A stretch of DNA of 64,000 bases from Duganella fentianensis (GCF_009857835.1 NZ_WWCL01000004.1:558001-622000); one strand, 5' to 3'; positions 1 to 8,560 are shown, numbered from the stretch's first letter. Notes: generated by a model not told the origin, from the sequence alone. Numbers and translations are program-made.

Positions 1-911
1 GTCAGCACGGCATGTACGCTGGCAGCCTGCAGACCACGCACGGTCAGATCGCCCGAACCACGCACTTCGCCGTCGAATTTCTTGAGATTGCCGGAGATGC
101 AGGCTTCGCCGGGGCCGCGCAGGGCGGCACTGGCTGCTTCCGTACTCAGGGTGCAGGCATCCAGATCGCCGGAGCCGGTGATTTCCGTGCGCAGCTCGGC
201 GCTGCTGCCGCTCAGGGAGACGGAGCCGGGGCCATGCAGGGCGGCATTGATGCGGCCCGCGTGCAGGTCATCGAGGTGCAGGTCGCCCGAGCCGTTCAGC
301 GTCAGGTTCACATCCTGCGTCATGCCGGCCGCATCGACATCGCCGGCGCCGTTCATGGTCAGGTTCAGGCTGTTCGCCTTGAGGGTGCGCAGGCGCAGAT
401 CGCCGCTGCCGGAAGCCTGTACCGTCAGGTCGCGCACGTTGCCGCTGGCGTAGATATCGCCCGAGCCTTCGGCATACACCGTCAGTTGCTGGCCCTGCAC
501 GTTCTGCAGCTCGATATTGCCGCTGCCGCTGTTGCGCAGGCTTTTCAGGGTGGTCGCGCTGATGCGTATGGTAACGGGCGGCTTGCTTTCCTTGTTCCAG
601 CTGAAGTTGAAGGTCCAGCCTTTGCTCTTGTGGCGCGGCTGGCGCACGGTCAGGGTGTCGCCGCTGACGCTGGTTTCAATTTCTGCCAGCTGGCGGCGCT
701 GGCCGCTCAGCTCTATGCTGGTGCCGGGCTGGTTGCTGATGATGACGTGGAAAGGACCATCCACGGCGATATTGCTGAAAGCTGCCACGTTGCGGTTTTC
801 CGTGGTGCTGGCGGTATCGGTCTTGTTATCGGCATGGACGGGCAGGGCGGCCAGCAGCAGGGTGGCGGCAACGGCGGCAGTCAGCTTGGCGGGCGTCAAC
901 GTAGGCTTCAT
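1..911 (-). CDS. GIN-domain (DUF2807) secreted protein, C-terminus cut by window edge
   Basis: Read leftwards from an ATG at 911, this frame stays open to the window edge, so the C-terminus is missing. It begins with a signal peptide (LTAAVAATLLLAALPVHA), then a region typical of the putative auto-transporter adhesin head GIN domain (DUF2807). The visible part is dominated by short β-strand repeats of the type GSGD/GAGD separated by about 20 residues, which suggests a right-handed β-helix facing the periplasm or cell surface. An in-frame ATG at 926 is an alternative start; neither has a strong Shine-Dalgarno sequence. The biochemical role of this family is not established. Family call fairly sure; function unknown. 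Confidence 0.75.
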   Translation of the reverse strand, partial: MKPTLTPAKLTAAVAATLLLAALPVHADNKTDTASTTENRNVAAFSNIAVDGPFHVIISNQPGTSIELSGQRRQLAEIETSVSGDTLTVRQPRHKSKGWTFNFSWNKESKPPVTIRISATTLKSLRNSGSGNIELQNVQGQQLTVYAEGSGDIYASGNVRDLTVQASGSGDLRLRTLKANSLNLTMNGAGDVDAAGMTQDVNLTLNGSGDLHLDDLHAGRINAALHGPGSVSLSGSSAELRTEITGSGDLDACTLSTEAASAALRGPGEACISGNLKKFDGEVRGSGDLTVRGLQAASVHAVL

Positions 912-1215
912 GATAGTCTCGGTCATCGGTAGTGGCGATGGTGAAACGATAAGGGTTTTGCCGGCGCGGCGTAGGCAGTTTGGGACGAATGTGCCAATTC
1001 GCGGCATCAGCTGCAAAAATGCGCGCCTGAACGGTGGCTGCCGGGCTGCAACAGCCGCATTTTTGACGCATGGAAATAGTATGTGATTTGAATTCAAACT
1101 GTCATAATAGGAATCACAAATTTATAGCCAACAATAGGCTAAAGTTGTAGGCAGCTGACTGCCGTTATTGAACGTATTGCCGGGAAACACCTGCGCACGT
1201 ATCTGGAGAGCGCAC
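912..1215. other. Intergenic region between divergent genes
   Basis: About 300 bases separating the minus-strand GIN-domain gene from the plus-strand genes starting at 1216. The middle (about 1080-1150) is AT-rich and presumably holds promoters for one or both directions, but I could not fix a convincing -35/-10 pair. A short inverted repeat TAGCC/GGCTA sits at about 1121-1140. No gene is apparent. Confidence 0.5.
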
Positions 1216-1401
1216 ATGATCAAGTATATGGGGACGAAAAATAAGGAAGACGGCTCGGTGCTGTACGTTTTTATCATTAATGGTCTGCACAAGGAAATCC
1301 GCGAGGGCGCATTGAAACAGCATCCCGGTTGCTACGAAGCCTTGCCTGCCACGGCCAAAGCACGCATCAGCGCCAACCGTCTGTGGTTGTCCAAAGCCTG
1401 A
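1216..1401 (+). CDS. Small protein of unknown function (61 aa)
   Basis: A 61-residue frame starting MIKYMGTKNK, preceded by a GGAG ribosome-binding sequence at suitable spacing. Its stop codon TGA (1399-1401) overlaps the ATG of the next gene at 1401, a typical sign of translational coupling. No signal peptide or membrane segment is seen; the C-terminal half is basic. I do not recognise the family. A longer in-frame start at 1168 exists but lacks a better ribosome-binding site. The coupling to the secreted protein downstream suggests a real co-expressed gene. Confidence 0.55.
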   Translation: MIKYMGTKNKEDGSVLYVFIINGLHKEIREGALKQHPGCYEALPATAKARISANRLWLSKA

Positions 1402-1919
1402 TGCGCTCACGCTGGCGTCCACTGCTGGCCGCTGTGGCGCTGGCCGCGCAAACCGGCATGGTGCAGGCCGTGCCTACCACCTTCGGCACCATCATCGGCA
1501 ATGCCGTGCTGTGCCGCGATCACACGGATAATCTGTACTTCTACGACTATCTGGTGAAGTTTTTCAAAGAGCCCTACAAGCACGAGGGCGGAGCGTTCTG
1601 GTTCAAGACCGACGGCGCTACCCTGTGGGGCATCACGATACCGGAAGTGATGGTCAGCGACGACACCAGTCCTTACATCTTCGTCGGCGCCGTGGCCGAA
1701 GCGCCGCCGGAGGATCTGGAGAAAGCCATCATCGCCCAGGTCGGCCACCACTACACCCGCATCGATACTTCTGCCTATCCCGTACGGGAATCCAAGCCGG
1801 CCAGCCGGATCGTGTATTTCGATACGCGCTCCAAGATATACTGCGCCAAGTTCAAGCCCATGCCGCCGGTGCAGCCGCCGGCCGTGCAAATGCCGCCCGC
1901 GCGTGCGCGGACGAAATAA
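1401..1919 (+). CDS. Secreted protein of unknown function (172 aa)
   Basis: The ATG at 1401 overlaps the stop of the preceding small gene. The product starts with a clear signal peptide (basic MRSRWR, then LLAAVALAAQTGMVQA), followed by a mature region of about 150 residues with two cysteines, possibly disulfide-linked, and a proline-rich basic tail (PPVQPPAVQMPPARARTK). It is therefore probably periplasmic. I recognise no domain. The frame extends upstream to 1329 but that would bury the signal peptide, so 1401 is preferred. It lies 31 bases before gspA, on the same strand. Confidence 0.6.
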   Translation: MRSRWRPLLAAVALAAQTGMVQAVPTTFGTIIGNAVLCRDHTDNLYFYDYLVKFFKEPYKHEGGAFWFKTDGATLWGITIPEVMVSDDTSPYIFVGAVAEAPPEDLEKAIIAQVGHHYTRIDTSAYPVRESKPASRIVYFDTRSKIYCAKFKPMPPVQPPAVQMPPARARTK

Positions 1920-1950
1920 AGGAAGCCTTGCAGCCAGCGTAGTCCCGACC

Positions 1951-3678
1951 ATGTACACCCATTACTTCCATCTCAAGCAGCCGCCTTTTTCCATCGCCCC
2001 CGATCCGCGCTACCTGTTCATGAGCGAACGCCATCGCGAGGCGCTGGCGCATCTGCTGTATGGCGTGGGCAGCGGTGGCGGCTTCGTGCTGCTGACGGGC
2101 GAAATCGGTGCCGGTAAAACCACCGTCTGCCGCTGCTTCATGGAGCAGATCCCCGAGAACTGCAAGCTGGCGTATATCTTTAACCCCAAGCTGTCGGTGG
2201 AAGAACTGCTGCTGTCGATCTGTGACGAATTCGGCATCGTGCTGCCGGCGCAAGGGGCGGGCGCCGTCAGCGTCAAGACTTATGTGGATGCCATCAACGC
2301 CTATCTGCTGGCCAGCCATGCGCAAGGGCGCAACAATGTGCTCATCATCGACGAGGCGCAGAACCTGTCGGCCGCCGTGCTCGAGCAGTTGCGCCTGCTG
2401 ACCAATCTGGAAACCAGCGAGCGCAAGCTGCTGCAGATTATCCTGATCGGCCAGCCGGAACTGCGCAGCATGGTGGCGCAGCCGGAGCTGGAGCAGCTGG
2501 CCCAGCGCGTGATTGCGCGCTACCACCTCGGTTCGCTGACAGCGGCCGAAACGGGCGCCTATGTCGAGCACCGGCTGGCCGTCGCAGGGGCGGTGGCCAG
2601 TGCACCGTTCCCGCGTACGCTGATGCCGCTGCTGCACAAGCTCACCAAGGGCGTGCCGCGCCGTATCAATCTGCTGTGCGACCGTGCACTGCTGGGCGCC
2701 TACGTCGAGAACCAGCCGCAGGTCACGCGCGCCATCCTGCGCAAGGCGGCGGCGGAAGTGTTTGCCAGTACCGAGGCGGGGAGTGCGGCGCAGGCATCTG
2801 CGCGCTGGCCTGTGCTGGCGGCCGGTGTGCTGGGCGGGGTGCTGCTCAGTGCCGGTGTGTGGCTCGCTTACGGCCGCGCATCCTCCAGTGTGGTGAGCAG
2901 CGCGCCGAGTGTGGTACCTGCAGCCACGGCACTCGCTGGCTCGGCGCCCGCGGCTGCCACTGCAGCGCGCGCCACATCTGCAGCGACATCCGGAACCGCA
3001 GCGGCACCCGCGCAGCTAGCTACTGCCCCACAGCTGGCTGCCGCTGTCGGCACGCCGGCTACTGCTGCGGCAGCGACAGGAGGGGTAGGCACGACATATA
3101 GCCAGTCAGATGCGCTGCGCGCGCTGGCAGCGCTGTGGGATCTGAAACTACCGGACGGCGAGCCATGTGCGCTGGCGGCAAAGCTGAATCTGCGTTGCCT
3201 GTCCGCGAAAGGTGGGCTGGACGAATTGCGCCAGCTCGACAGGCCAGCCGTGCTGACCCTGCATGATGATCCGGTACGCCCCAACTATCTGTTGCTGACT
3301 GCGCTGGGCGAAGATTACGCCACCTTGCAGGGCGCCGATGGCAAGCCGCAGCGCATCAAGCTTGCCGCGCTGGAAGCACGTTACAGCGGCGAGTTCAGTA
3401 CTTACTGGCGCGCCCCGCGCAGCTGGCGCGACGAAGTCTCGGCAGGCGATAAAGGCCCTGATGTGGACTGGCTGGCGCGGCGGCTGGCGCAGATCTACGG
3501 CTTGAAAAAGCCGGTCGAAGGGCAGCCGCTGAATGCTGCATTGCGTGCGCGGCTGACGGAATTTCAGAGCGAGCTGAAGCTCAAGGCCGACGGCGTGGCC
3601 GGTCCGAAAACTTTTATCCGCCTGTATCAGCAGGGTGGGGTGCGCGAGCCGCGCTTGCTGGCAGCGGAGGGGAAATAG
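1951..3678 (+). CDS. gspA: GspA/ExeA-type AAA ATPase with peptidoglycan-binding domain
   Basis: 575-residue homologue of ExeA/GspA, the ATPase that with GspB helps the type II secretion secretin pass and assemble in the peptidoglycan layer. The N-terminal domain has the family start MYTHYFHLKQPPFSIAPDPR, a Walker A motif GEIGAGKTT at residues 50-58 and a Walker B LIIDEAQN near residue 130. A single membrane helix lies near residues 286-308, followed by a long Ala/Thr-rich periplasmic linker and a C-terminal peptidoglycan-binding domain (about 500-570). The gene abuts gspB, whose ATG follows directly after its stop. No other type II secretion genes are in the window, so which secretin it serves is unknown. 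Confidence 0.88.
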   Translation: MYTHYFHLKQPPFSIAPDPRYLFMSERHREALAHLLYGVGSGGGFVLLTGEIGAGKTTVCRCFMEQIPENCKLAYIFNPKLSVEELLLSICDEFGIVLPAQGAGAVSVKTYVDAINAYLLASHAQGRNNVLIIDEAQNLSAAVLEQLRLLTNLETSERKLLQIILIGQPELRSMVAQPELEQLAQRVIARYHLGSLTAAETGAYVEHRLAVAGAVASAPFPRTLMPLLHKLTKGVPRRINLLCDRALLGAYVENQPQVTRAILRKAAAEVFASTEAGSAAQASARWPVLAAGVLGGVLLSAGVWLAYGRASSSVVSSAPSVVPAATALAGSAPAAATAARATSAATSGTAAAPAQLATAPQLAAAVGTPATAAAATGGVGTTYSQSDALRALAALWDLKLPDGEPCALAAKLNLRCLSAKGGLDELRQLDRPAVLTLHDDPVRPNYLLLTALGEDYATLQGADGKPQRIKLAALEARYSGEFSTYWRAPRSWRDEVSAGDKGPDVDWLARRLAQIYGLKKPVEGQPLNAALRARLTEFQSELKLKADGVAGPKTFIRLYQQGGVREPRLLAAEGK

Positions 3679-4410
3679 ATGTCGTACATACTGGAAGCGC
3701 TGAAGAAGGCGCAGGCGGAAAGGCAGCTGGGCAGCGCGCCCACGCTGCATGGTGCGAGCATGCAGGCGCCATCGCTGGCGGCGGCACTGCCATGGTGGCG
3801 CCGCCCGCTGGCGCTGGCCGCCTTGCTGATGGCCGTGGTAATCGTGGCGCTGCTGGTGCTGTTGTTACGCCCGGCTCCCGGCTCGACGCCGGCTGTGCTG
3901 ACCGCTGCTGCGCCGCCCGTCCCGCGCCCCGCAGCGACGGGCGCCCCGCCCGGACTCAAGCAGGAACTTAACCTGCGGGTGGCTGTACCGCCTGTGGCCA
4001 TGCCGGAACCGTTGCCGGCGCCGGTGGCACACGGCGGCGTGGCAGCACGCACTACCGGCAACGCAGCAAGTGCTGCACCGGCAGCGGCCACTGCAGCGCC
4101 GGCCGGTGCTGCTGGCGGCGCGGCTACGCCGGCACCCGTGGCGGCAGCGAAGCCGGCCGCTACGGTCCGCGCCAGTGAAGAGCCGGTGCTCAATCTGCGC
4201 GAACTGCCCGAGCCTATTCAGCGCGCCATTCCTGCCGTTGCGGTGGGGGGCTATATCTACTCGCCGAATCCGGCCGAGCGCTTGCTGCTGATCGACAAGG
4301 TACTGCGTCACGAAGGGGAGGAAGTGGCGCCCGGGCTGGTACTGGAAAAACTGCAGCCGCGCGAAGCTGTATTCAGTTTCCGCGGCTACCGCTACCGCGT
4401 ACCGTATTAG
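3679..4410 (+). CDS. gspB: GspB/ExeB-type general secretion pathway protein
   Basis: 243-residue partner of GspA, translated immediately after it. The start MSYILEALKKAQAERQLG is the characteristic GspB N-terminus in the cytoplasm, followed by one membrane helix at about residues 43-65, an Ala/Pro-rich periplasmic linker, and the conserved C-terminal T2SSB domain from about residue 175 (IYSPNPAERLLLIDK ... FRGYRYRVPY). In Aeromonas, ExeA and ExeB form an inner-membrane complex needed for secretin multimerisation; the same role is inferred here. Confidence 0.87.
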   Translation: MSYILEALKKAQAERQLGSAPTLHGASMQAPSLAAALPWWRRPLALAALLMAVVIVALLVLLLRPAPGSTPAVLTAAAPPVPRPAATGAPPGLKQELNLRVAVPPVAMPEPLPAPVAHGGVAARTTGNAASAAPAAATAAPAGAAGGAATPAPVAAAKPAATVRASEEPVLNLRELPEPIQRAIPAVAVGGYIYSPNPAERLLLIDKVLRHEGEEVAPGLVLEKLQPREAVFSFRGYRYRVPY

Positions 4411-4474
4411 GACTGTCATCAAGGCGTCACGCGAAAGTGATATTTTTACATCATTAATCTTCTTGCACGGATTT

Positions 4475-4666
4475 ATGATGAAACACTTGAAACTGATGCC
4501 TCTGCTGATCGCAGCCGCTTTCATGATGCCGCGTGCCCATGCTGCGGAGGAACACACCACCCGTAACACGAGCAGCTCTTACGCGGCGCTGTGGATAGGC
4601 ATAGGCATGCTGCTGCTTGGTGGCAGCCAGCAGCGCAACGAGCCGTTCAAGCCGCTGGACGAATAA
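4475..4666 (+). CDS. Small exported or membrane protein, unknown (63 aa)
   Basis: A short frame starting [16 protein letters not shown] with a signal peptide ending near AHA, then a short Thr/Ser-rich segment and a second hydrophobic stretch ([16 protein letters not shown]). It may be a small inner-membrane protein. I chose the ATG pair at 4475/4478 over a TTG at 4463. The ribosome-binding sequence is weak. No family recognised; the codon pattern and signal peptide make it a plausible gene. Confidence 0.45.
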   Translation: MMKHLKLMPLLIAAAFMMPRAHAAEEHTTRNTSSSYAALWIGIGMLLLGGSQQRNEPFKPLDE

Positions 4667-4697
4667 GCGCTTAAAGCCGCGTAATGGTTGCTCTGCG

Positions 4698-4703
4698 TAT
4701 AAT
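4698..4703 (+). promoter_or_regulatory. Candidate -10 element for mobB
   Basis: A perfect TATAAT lies 30 bases upstream of the mobB start, but no good -35 hexamer is found at 16-18 bases, so this is a weak promoter call. Confidence 0.35.
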
Positions 4704-4733
4704 GGCGGCAACCTGATTTCGCGGAGTAGCATT

Positions 4734-5270
4734 ATGCAGAAGCACGTTGGCGGCCAGCTTTCCCCTGTGCTGGTGGTGACTGGTACCTCTGGCAGCGGCA
4801 AGACCACCTTGCTGGAATTTCTGATCGCCAGTCTGGCGGCAGAGGGGGGGCGCATCAATATGATCAAGCACAGCCACCACGACCTCGAACTGGAGCCGCC
4901 CCGCAAGGATAGTGCCCGGCTGCGCATGGCCGGTGCGGCGGAAGTGATGGTGGCTTCGCCTTACCGCGTGTCCATCGTGCAGGAGCTGCGCGGTGCGCCC
5001 GAGCCGACGCTGGAGCAGCAGCTGGCGCGCATGTCGCCGGCTGACCTGACTCTGCTGGAGGGCTTCAAATCCGACCCCATCCCCAAGCTGGAAGTCTACC
5101 GGCCCGAAGTGGGCAAACCGCCCCTGTACCCGCATGATCCGTATATTTATGCAGTTGCTTCTGATCAAGCAGCGCCGGCCGGACTGCCGCCTCATCTGGT
5201 CTGGCTGGATCTGAACCAGCGCGCTACGGTGCTGGACTGGGTACGGAATTACTACAAAGAATCGAAATAA
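4734..5270 (+). CDS. mobB: MobB, molybdopterin-guanine dinucleotide biosynthesis adapter
   Basis: 178-residue P-loop GTP-binding protein of the MobB family. The Walker A motif GTSGSGKT is at residues 17-24, and the family motif around [17 protein letters not shown] follows at about residues 44-60. MobB assists MobA in attaching GMP to molybdopterin to make the dinucleotide cofactor of enzymes such as nitrate reductase. The ATG at 4734 has a GGAG ribosome-binding sequence (4723-4726). No mobA or molybdoenzyme gene is adjacent, so it stands alone. Length matches the family. Confidence 0.9.
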   Translation: MQKHVGGQLSPVLVVTGTSGSGKTTLLEFLIASLAAEGGRINMIKHSHHDLELEPPRKDSARLRMAGAAEVMVASPYRVSIVQELRGAPEPTLEQQLARMSPADLTLLEGFKSDPIPKLEVYRPEVGKPPLYPHDPYIYAVASDQAAPAGLPPHLVWLDLNQRATVLDWVRNYYKESK

Positions 5271-5287
5271 AAATTCGGCTAACTGCC

Positions 5288-5314
5288 TAAAGTTTGTCGC
5301 GCACTGTCCGTAAA
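5288..5314 (+). promoter_or_regulatory. σ28 (FliA)-type promoter of the yjfB-like gene
   Basis: TAAAGTTT (5288-5295) is an exact match to the enterobacterial FliA -35 consensus. After exactly 11 bases comes TCCGTAAA (5307-5314), 5 of 8 to GCCGATAA. The start codon follows 30 bases further. The downstream gene belongs to a motility family, which supports the call. Confidence 0.7.
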
Positions 5315-5343
5315 AGAAGTGATACCCCTTAATGGAGGATTTC

Positions 5344-5544
5344 ATGGACATCTCAGGCATTGCCCAGACTGCCAGCACGATAGCTGACACCGGCACCAAG
5401 CAGGCCGTAGGCGTGGCCGTGTTGAAAAAAGCGCAGGATATTCAGGCATCTAGCGCCAGTGCGCTGATCGAAGCGATACCGCCAGTGCCATCGGCACCGA
5501 ATCTGCCTTCGCACCTCGGCAACACCATCAATACCACGGCCTGA
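5344..5544 (+). CDS. YjfB-family putative motility protein (66 aa)
   Basis: The product MDISGIAQTASTIADTG... carries the features of the YjfB_motility family (PF14070): N-terminal MDIS, a central VLKKAQDIQASSA motif and a C-terminal LGNTINTTA tail. These small proteins are linked to flagellar motility, although the mechanism is not established. A strong GGAGG sequence at 5334-5338 fixes the start at 5344 rather than the in-frame ATG at 5332. A σ28-type promoter lies just upstream, so expression probably belongs to the late flagellar regulon. No other flagellar gene adjoins it. Confidence 0.85.
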   Translation: MDISGIAQTASTIADTGTKQAVGVAVLKKAQDIQASSASALIEAIPPVPSAPNLPSHLGNTINTTA

Positions 5545-5677
5545 GCGCCGTCGTCTCCGCCGTTGCGGCCCCGCCTGCCACGGGCTGGCCGTGCCGGTGC
5601 GCGTGCGCACATCTGTGCCCGCGGTTCTGGCCGGACTGGCCGGCGAACGACTCCCGAAAAAAATCTGAAAAAAGTGT

Positions 5678-5704
5678 GTAAGGTCACGCCCGTGTGCTGC
5701 GACT
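5678..5704 (+). promoter_or_regulatory. Candidate ECF-sigma promoter of the bufferin cassette
   Basis: GTAAGG (5678-5683), 16 bases, then CGACT (5700-5704). This GTAA..-N16-CGA layout resembles ECF sigma factor promoters reported for DUF2282 operons. It lies 62 bases upstream of the precursor start. No sigma or anti-sigma gene is adjacent. Confidence 0.45.
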
Positions 5705-5765
5705 ACTGTACAGTTGCACACGCTTGTGCAGCACAACGCCACTTTTAATATCGAGGAGATTTACC

Positions 5766-6020
5766 ATGAACAAACGTCAAGCCCTGATCGCCGCCGCTCT
5801 GGCCACCGTCTGCGCTGCTTCCATGACCCAGGCCGTTGCTGCCGACGAAAAAGAAAAATGCTATGGCGTAGCCAAAGCCGGCGCCAATGACTGCGCCACT
5901 GCGGCCCACTCCTGCGCCGGTCAGGCCAAGACCGACAATGCTCCGGCCGAATGGAAATATGTTCCGAAAGGCACTTGCGAAAAATCCGGGGGCAAGACCA
6001 CCATGGCACCAGCCAAGTAA
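5766..6020 (+). CDS. bufA1: DUF2282 bufferin-type RiPP precursor (BufA1-like)
   Basis: 84-residue DUF2282 protein. A Sec signal peptide ([20 protein letters not shown]...AVA) is followed by a core with exactly four cysteines, in the contexts [19 protein letters not shown] and KGTCEK. DUF2282 proteins are bufferins: exported ribosomal peptides whose cysteines are modified by a DUF692 (MNIO) enzyme with a DUF2063 partner, linked to copper protection in Caulobacter. The start has a strong GAGGAG sequence. The modification enzyme gene follows 21 bases downstream. The chemistry and metal role here are inferred from the family. Confidence 0.85.
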   Translation: MNKRQALIAAALATVCAASMTQAVAADEKEKCYGVAKAGANDCATAAHSCAGQAKTDNAPAEWKYVPKGTCEKSGGKTTMAPAK

Positions 6021-6041
6021 GCATTTGTCGGGCGCAGCGCG

Positions 6042-7688
6042 ATGTCGTTGAAGGGAAGTGCAGCGCCCGTCGCCGGTGTGGGCGTCGGGCTGAGAACGCC
6101 ACACTACCGGCAGTTTCTGGAGCAGCGGCCCAGGGTGGGCTGGCTGGAAGTACACACGGAAAACTATCTGGATCAGGGCGGCTGGGACAGCCATGTGCTG
6201 GAACAGCTGCGCCATGATTATCCCGTCAGCCTGCATGGCGTGGGTCTGGGTCTGGGCTCGGCACGCGGCTTTTCGGCGCAGCATCTGCAACGGGTGCGGG
6301 CGCTGGTCGAGCGTGTGCAGCCGGCACTGGTTTCCGAACATCTGTGCTGGAGCGCGGTCGCCGACCGCCAGCTCAATGATCTGCTGCCCGTGACGCTGGA
6401 CCACGCTGCGCTCGATCTGCTCAGCGCGCGCGTGCAGCAAGTGCAGGATGTGCTCAAGCGGCAGATTCTGCTGGAAAATGTATCGACCTATTTGCGCTAC
6501 CGGCACGACGCCATGAGCGAAGCCGAGTTTCTGGCCGAACTGGTGGCGCGCACGGGCTGTGCGCTGCTGCTGGACGTGAATAATCTGTACGTCAATCAAT
6601 GCAATCACGGCGAAGATGCGCTCGCAGCCATGGCCGCCATACAGCCCGGCACGGTGGGCGAAATCCATCTGGCCGGCCATCTGGTGACGCCGCAGGCGGT
6701 GATCGATCACCACGGCGCACCCGTCAGTGCAGAAGTCTGGCAGCTTTATCAGCATGCCTTGCAGCGCTTCGGCGCCGTGCCTACGCTGATCGAGTGGGAT
6801 ACCGATGTGCCGCCGCTGGCAGTGCTGCTGGCCGATGCGGCCAAGGCGGATGTGCTGCAGGCCCGGCATGCTGCACCGTCGCTGCTGGTGTCGCAGCCGG
6901 CGCAGGTGCGCGCCACGCAGGAGCTGGCGGCGCTGGCCGCCAGCCAGCAGGCGTTCACGGCCGCCCTGTTCGATCCGCAGCAGACCCCGGCCGCGCTGGT
7001 GCTATTCAAAGGCGAGCAGAATGCACACCGCTTGGCCCTGTATCGCGGCAACCTCACGGTGGGCTGGCACAAGATACTGAGCTCGGCCTATCCGGTGATC
7101 CGCCAGCTGGTGGGTGAAGAATTTTTCGAAGGGCTGACGCGCGCCTATGGCCATGTCTATCCGTCCGATAATCCCGATCTGAACTGTTTCGGCGCACGTT
7201 ACGCGGCTTTCCTGCGCAGCTTCCCGCCCGTGGCCGGGCTGCCCTATCTGCCGGAGATGGCGGAGCTGGAGTGGGCCATGCACCGGGCCCATTATGCGGC
7301 CGCAGCGCCCGTGCTCAGTGCAGCCGAGCTGGCGGCCGTGCCGCCGGATCGGCTGGAACAGTTGCATCTGCAGCTGGCACCCAGTTGTACGCTGCTGGCG
7401 CCGGCATGGACGGTGCTCGACGCGTGGAGTGCTCATCAGCCTGATAGCGCCGTGGCGCCGTATGCGCCTGTGCGAGGCAGCGAGTTCGGGCTGGTGTGCC
7501 GGCCGCAATGGCGCGCACGTTTGCTCGTGCTCAGCCCTGCCAGCCACGCGGCCCTGTCGGTACTGGCCGCCGGCGCTACGCTGGGCGATGCACTGGATGC
7601 GGCTTGCGAGCTGGATGAAGCATTCGATTTTGCCGGCCAGCTGCAGCAATGGCTGGCCTGCGAAATTTTTGTCAGGATAGTGCGCTAG
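6042..7688 (+). CDS. Fused DUF692 (MNIO, BufB-like) and DUF2063 (BufC-like) bufferin maturation protein
   Basis: One uninterrupted 548-residue frame holds two proteins usually encoded separately. Residues 1 to about 275 are a DUF692 multinuclear non-haem iron oxidase, with expected metal-ligand candidates H65, H100, E145, D178, H189, H209, H213, H224, E251 and D253. From about residue 285 follows a DUF2063 domain ([20 protein letters not shown]), the partner that binds the precursor and guides it to the enzyme. The linker is short and polar-Ala-rich. No strong ribosome-binding site precedes the ATG, but the N-terminus ([11 protein letters not shown]) fits the family. The product is inferred to modify cysteines of the precursor encoded upstream. 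A lost stop codon through sequencing error cannot be excluded. Confidence 0.85.
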   Translation: MSLKGSAAPVAGVGVGLRTPHYRQFLEQRPRVGWLEVHTENYLDQGGWDSHVLEQLRHDYPVSLHGVGLGLGSARGFSAQHLQRVRALVERVQPALVSEHLCWSAVADRQLNDLLPVTLDHAALDLLSARVQQVQDVLKRQILLENVSTYLRYRHDAMSEAEFLAELVARTGCALLLDVNNLYVNQCNHGEDALAAMAAIQPGTVGEIHLAGHLVTPQAVIDHHGAPVSAEVWQLYQHALQRFGAVPTLIEWDTDVPPLAVLLADAAKADVLQARHAAPSLLVSQPAQVRATQELAALAASQQAFTAALFDPQQTPAALVLFKGEQNAHRLALYRGNLTVGWHKILSSAYPVIRQLVGEEFFEGLTRAYGHVYPSDNPDLNCFGARYAAFLRSFPPVAGLPYLPEMAELEWAMHRAHYAAAAPVLSAAELAAVPPDRLEQLHLQLAPSCTLLAPAWTVLDAWSAHQPDSAVAPYAPVRGSEFGLVCRPQWRARLLVLSPASHAALSVLAAGATLGDALDAACELDEAFDFAGQLQQWLACEIFVRIVR

Positions 7689-7717
7689 TTCCGACCAAGC
7701 TAATTTGGGAGGAAATC

Positions 7718-8179
7718 ATGAAGGTTCTGATGGCACTGTACCGGCGCAGTCTGGCGTTTGACGAGTTACTCGCGCTATGGGGCGGCGCAGCACTGGGGTT
7801 GTTCCTGCGCCTGTATGTGGGCTGGCAGTTTTTCAAGGCAGGCATGGTCAAGCTTGGCGACTGGAGTGCCACACTGGCGCTGTTCCGCGAGGAATACCAT
7901 GTGCCTTTGCTAGCGCCGGAACTGGCCGCCTATCTGGGCGCGGCAGGGGAACTGGTACTGCCGCTGCTGCTGTTTGCGGGGCTGTTGTCGCGCCCTGCAG
8001 CACTGGGGCTGCTGCTGGTGAATTGCATGGCGGTGCTGTCCTATCCGCAGCTGTTCAGCTTCGAATGTCCGGCCGCCATCAATGACCATTTCTACTGGGG
8101 TGTGATGCTGCTGGCGCTGCTGGTCTACGGACCGGGGCGGATTTCGCTGGATGCCTGGCTGGGGCGGCGCGCCTGCTAG
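7718..8179 (+). CDS. DoxX-family membrane protein of the bufferin cassette
   Basis: 153-residue integral membrane protein with about four hydrophobic helices and the DoxX-type N-terminal pattern LRLYVGWQFFKAGMVKLGDW. The ATG at 7718 follows a strong GGGAGGAAA sequence. It lies 29 bases after the fused maturation gene on the same strand, so it is likely the last cistron of the cassette. DoxX-like genes are common companions of DUF2282-DUF692-DUF2063 clusters. Its job (perhaps electron transfer or export) is not known. Confidence 0.8.
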   Translation: MKVLMALYRRSLAFDELLALWGGAALGLFLRLYVGWQFFKAGMVKLGDWSATLALFREEYHVPLLAPELAAYLGAAGELVLPLLLFAGLLSRPAALGLLLVNCMAVLSYPQLFSFECPAAINDHFYWGVMLLALLVYGPGRISLDAWLGRRAC

Positions 8180-8218
8180 CGTGGCGGCGCTGTGTTGCGA
8201 GGCTGACGGCGGAGAAGG

Positions 8219-8509
8219 TTAATGGCGTTTGAAAGCGCGCAGCATGCGCGCTTCGCCGCTCAGATCCTGATGCAGCAGATTGGCGGCCCGGGTCAGCTCT
8301 ATCATGCGCTCCACCTGGATATCTTCGAAGCGCGCCAGTTCTTCCATGGCGTAGTGCAAGGCTTGCGCCAGCCGGGTGCGCGCGGTCTGATACAGCTGGC
8401 TATGATAGGCGTTGGTATTGTTGAGCAAATCTTCGGCGTTCTCTATCACTTGCCGCAAATCTTCCAGCAAGCGTTCCTGCGTTTGCAGTTTCACTTCCGG
8501 ATCGTCCAT
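8219..8509 (-). CDS. Small soluble protein resembling the DUF883/ElaB N-terminus (96 aa)
   Basis: The 96-residue product MDDPEVKLQTQERLLEDLRQ is predicted to be almost all helical and possibly coiled-coil, with no membrane helix. The first half (LLEDLRQVIENAEDLLNN) recalls the N-terminal region of ElaB/YqjD/DUF883 ribosome-associated proteins, but the glycine-rich membrane anchor of that family is absent. I chose the ATG at 8509 because AGGGGTG precedes it; the frame extends upstream to 8647 without a better start. Function unknown. Confidence 0.6.
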   Translation of the reverse strand: MDDPEVKLQTQERLLEDLRQVIENAEDLLNNTNAYHSQLYQTARTRLAQALHYAMEELARFEDIQVERMIELTRAANLLHQDLSGEARMLRAFKRH

Positions 8510-8560
8510 GACGCACCCCTGATTAGCAAAATGGTGACGGAACTGCCGAGTAGACAATTC

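Noticed and set aside
1140..1168. Possible σ28 promoter TAAAGTTG ... GCCGTTAT upstream of the 61-aa gene
   Set aside because: Spacing is 13 instead of 11 bases and the genes downstream have no motility link.
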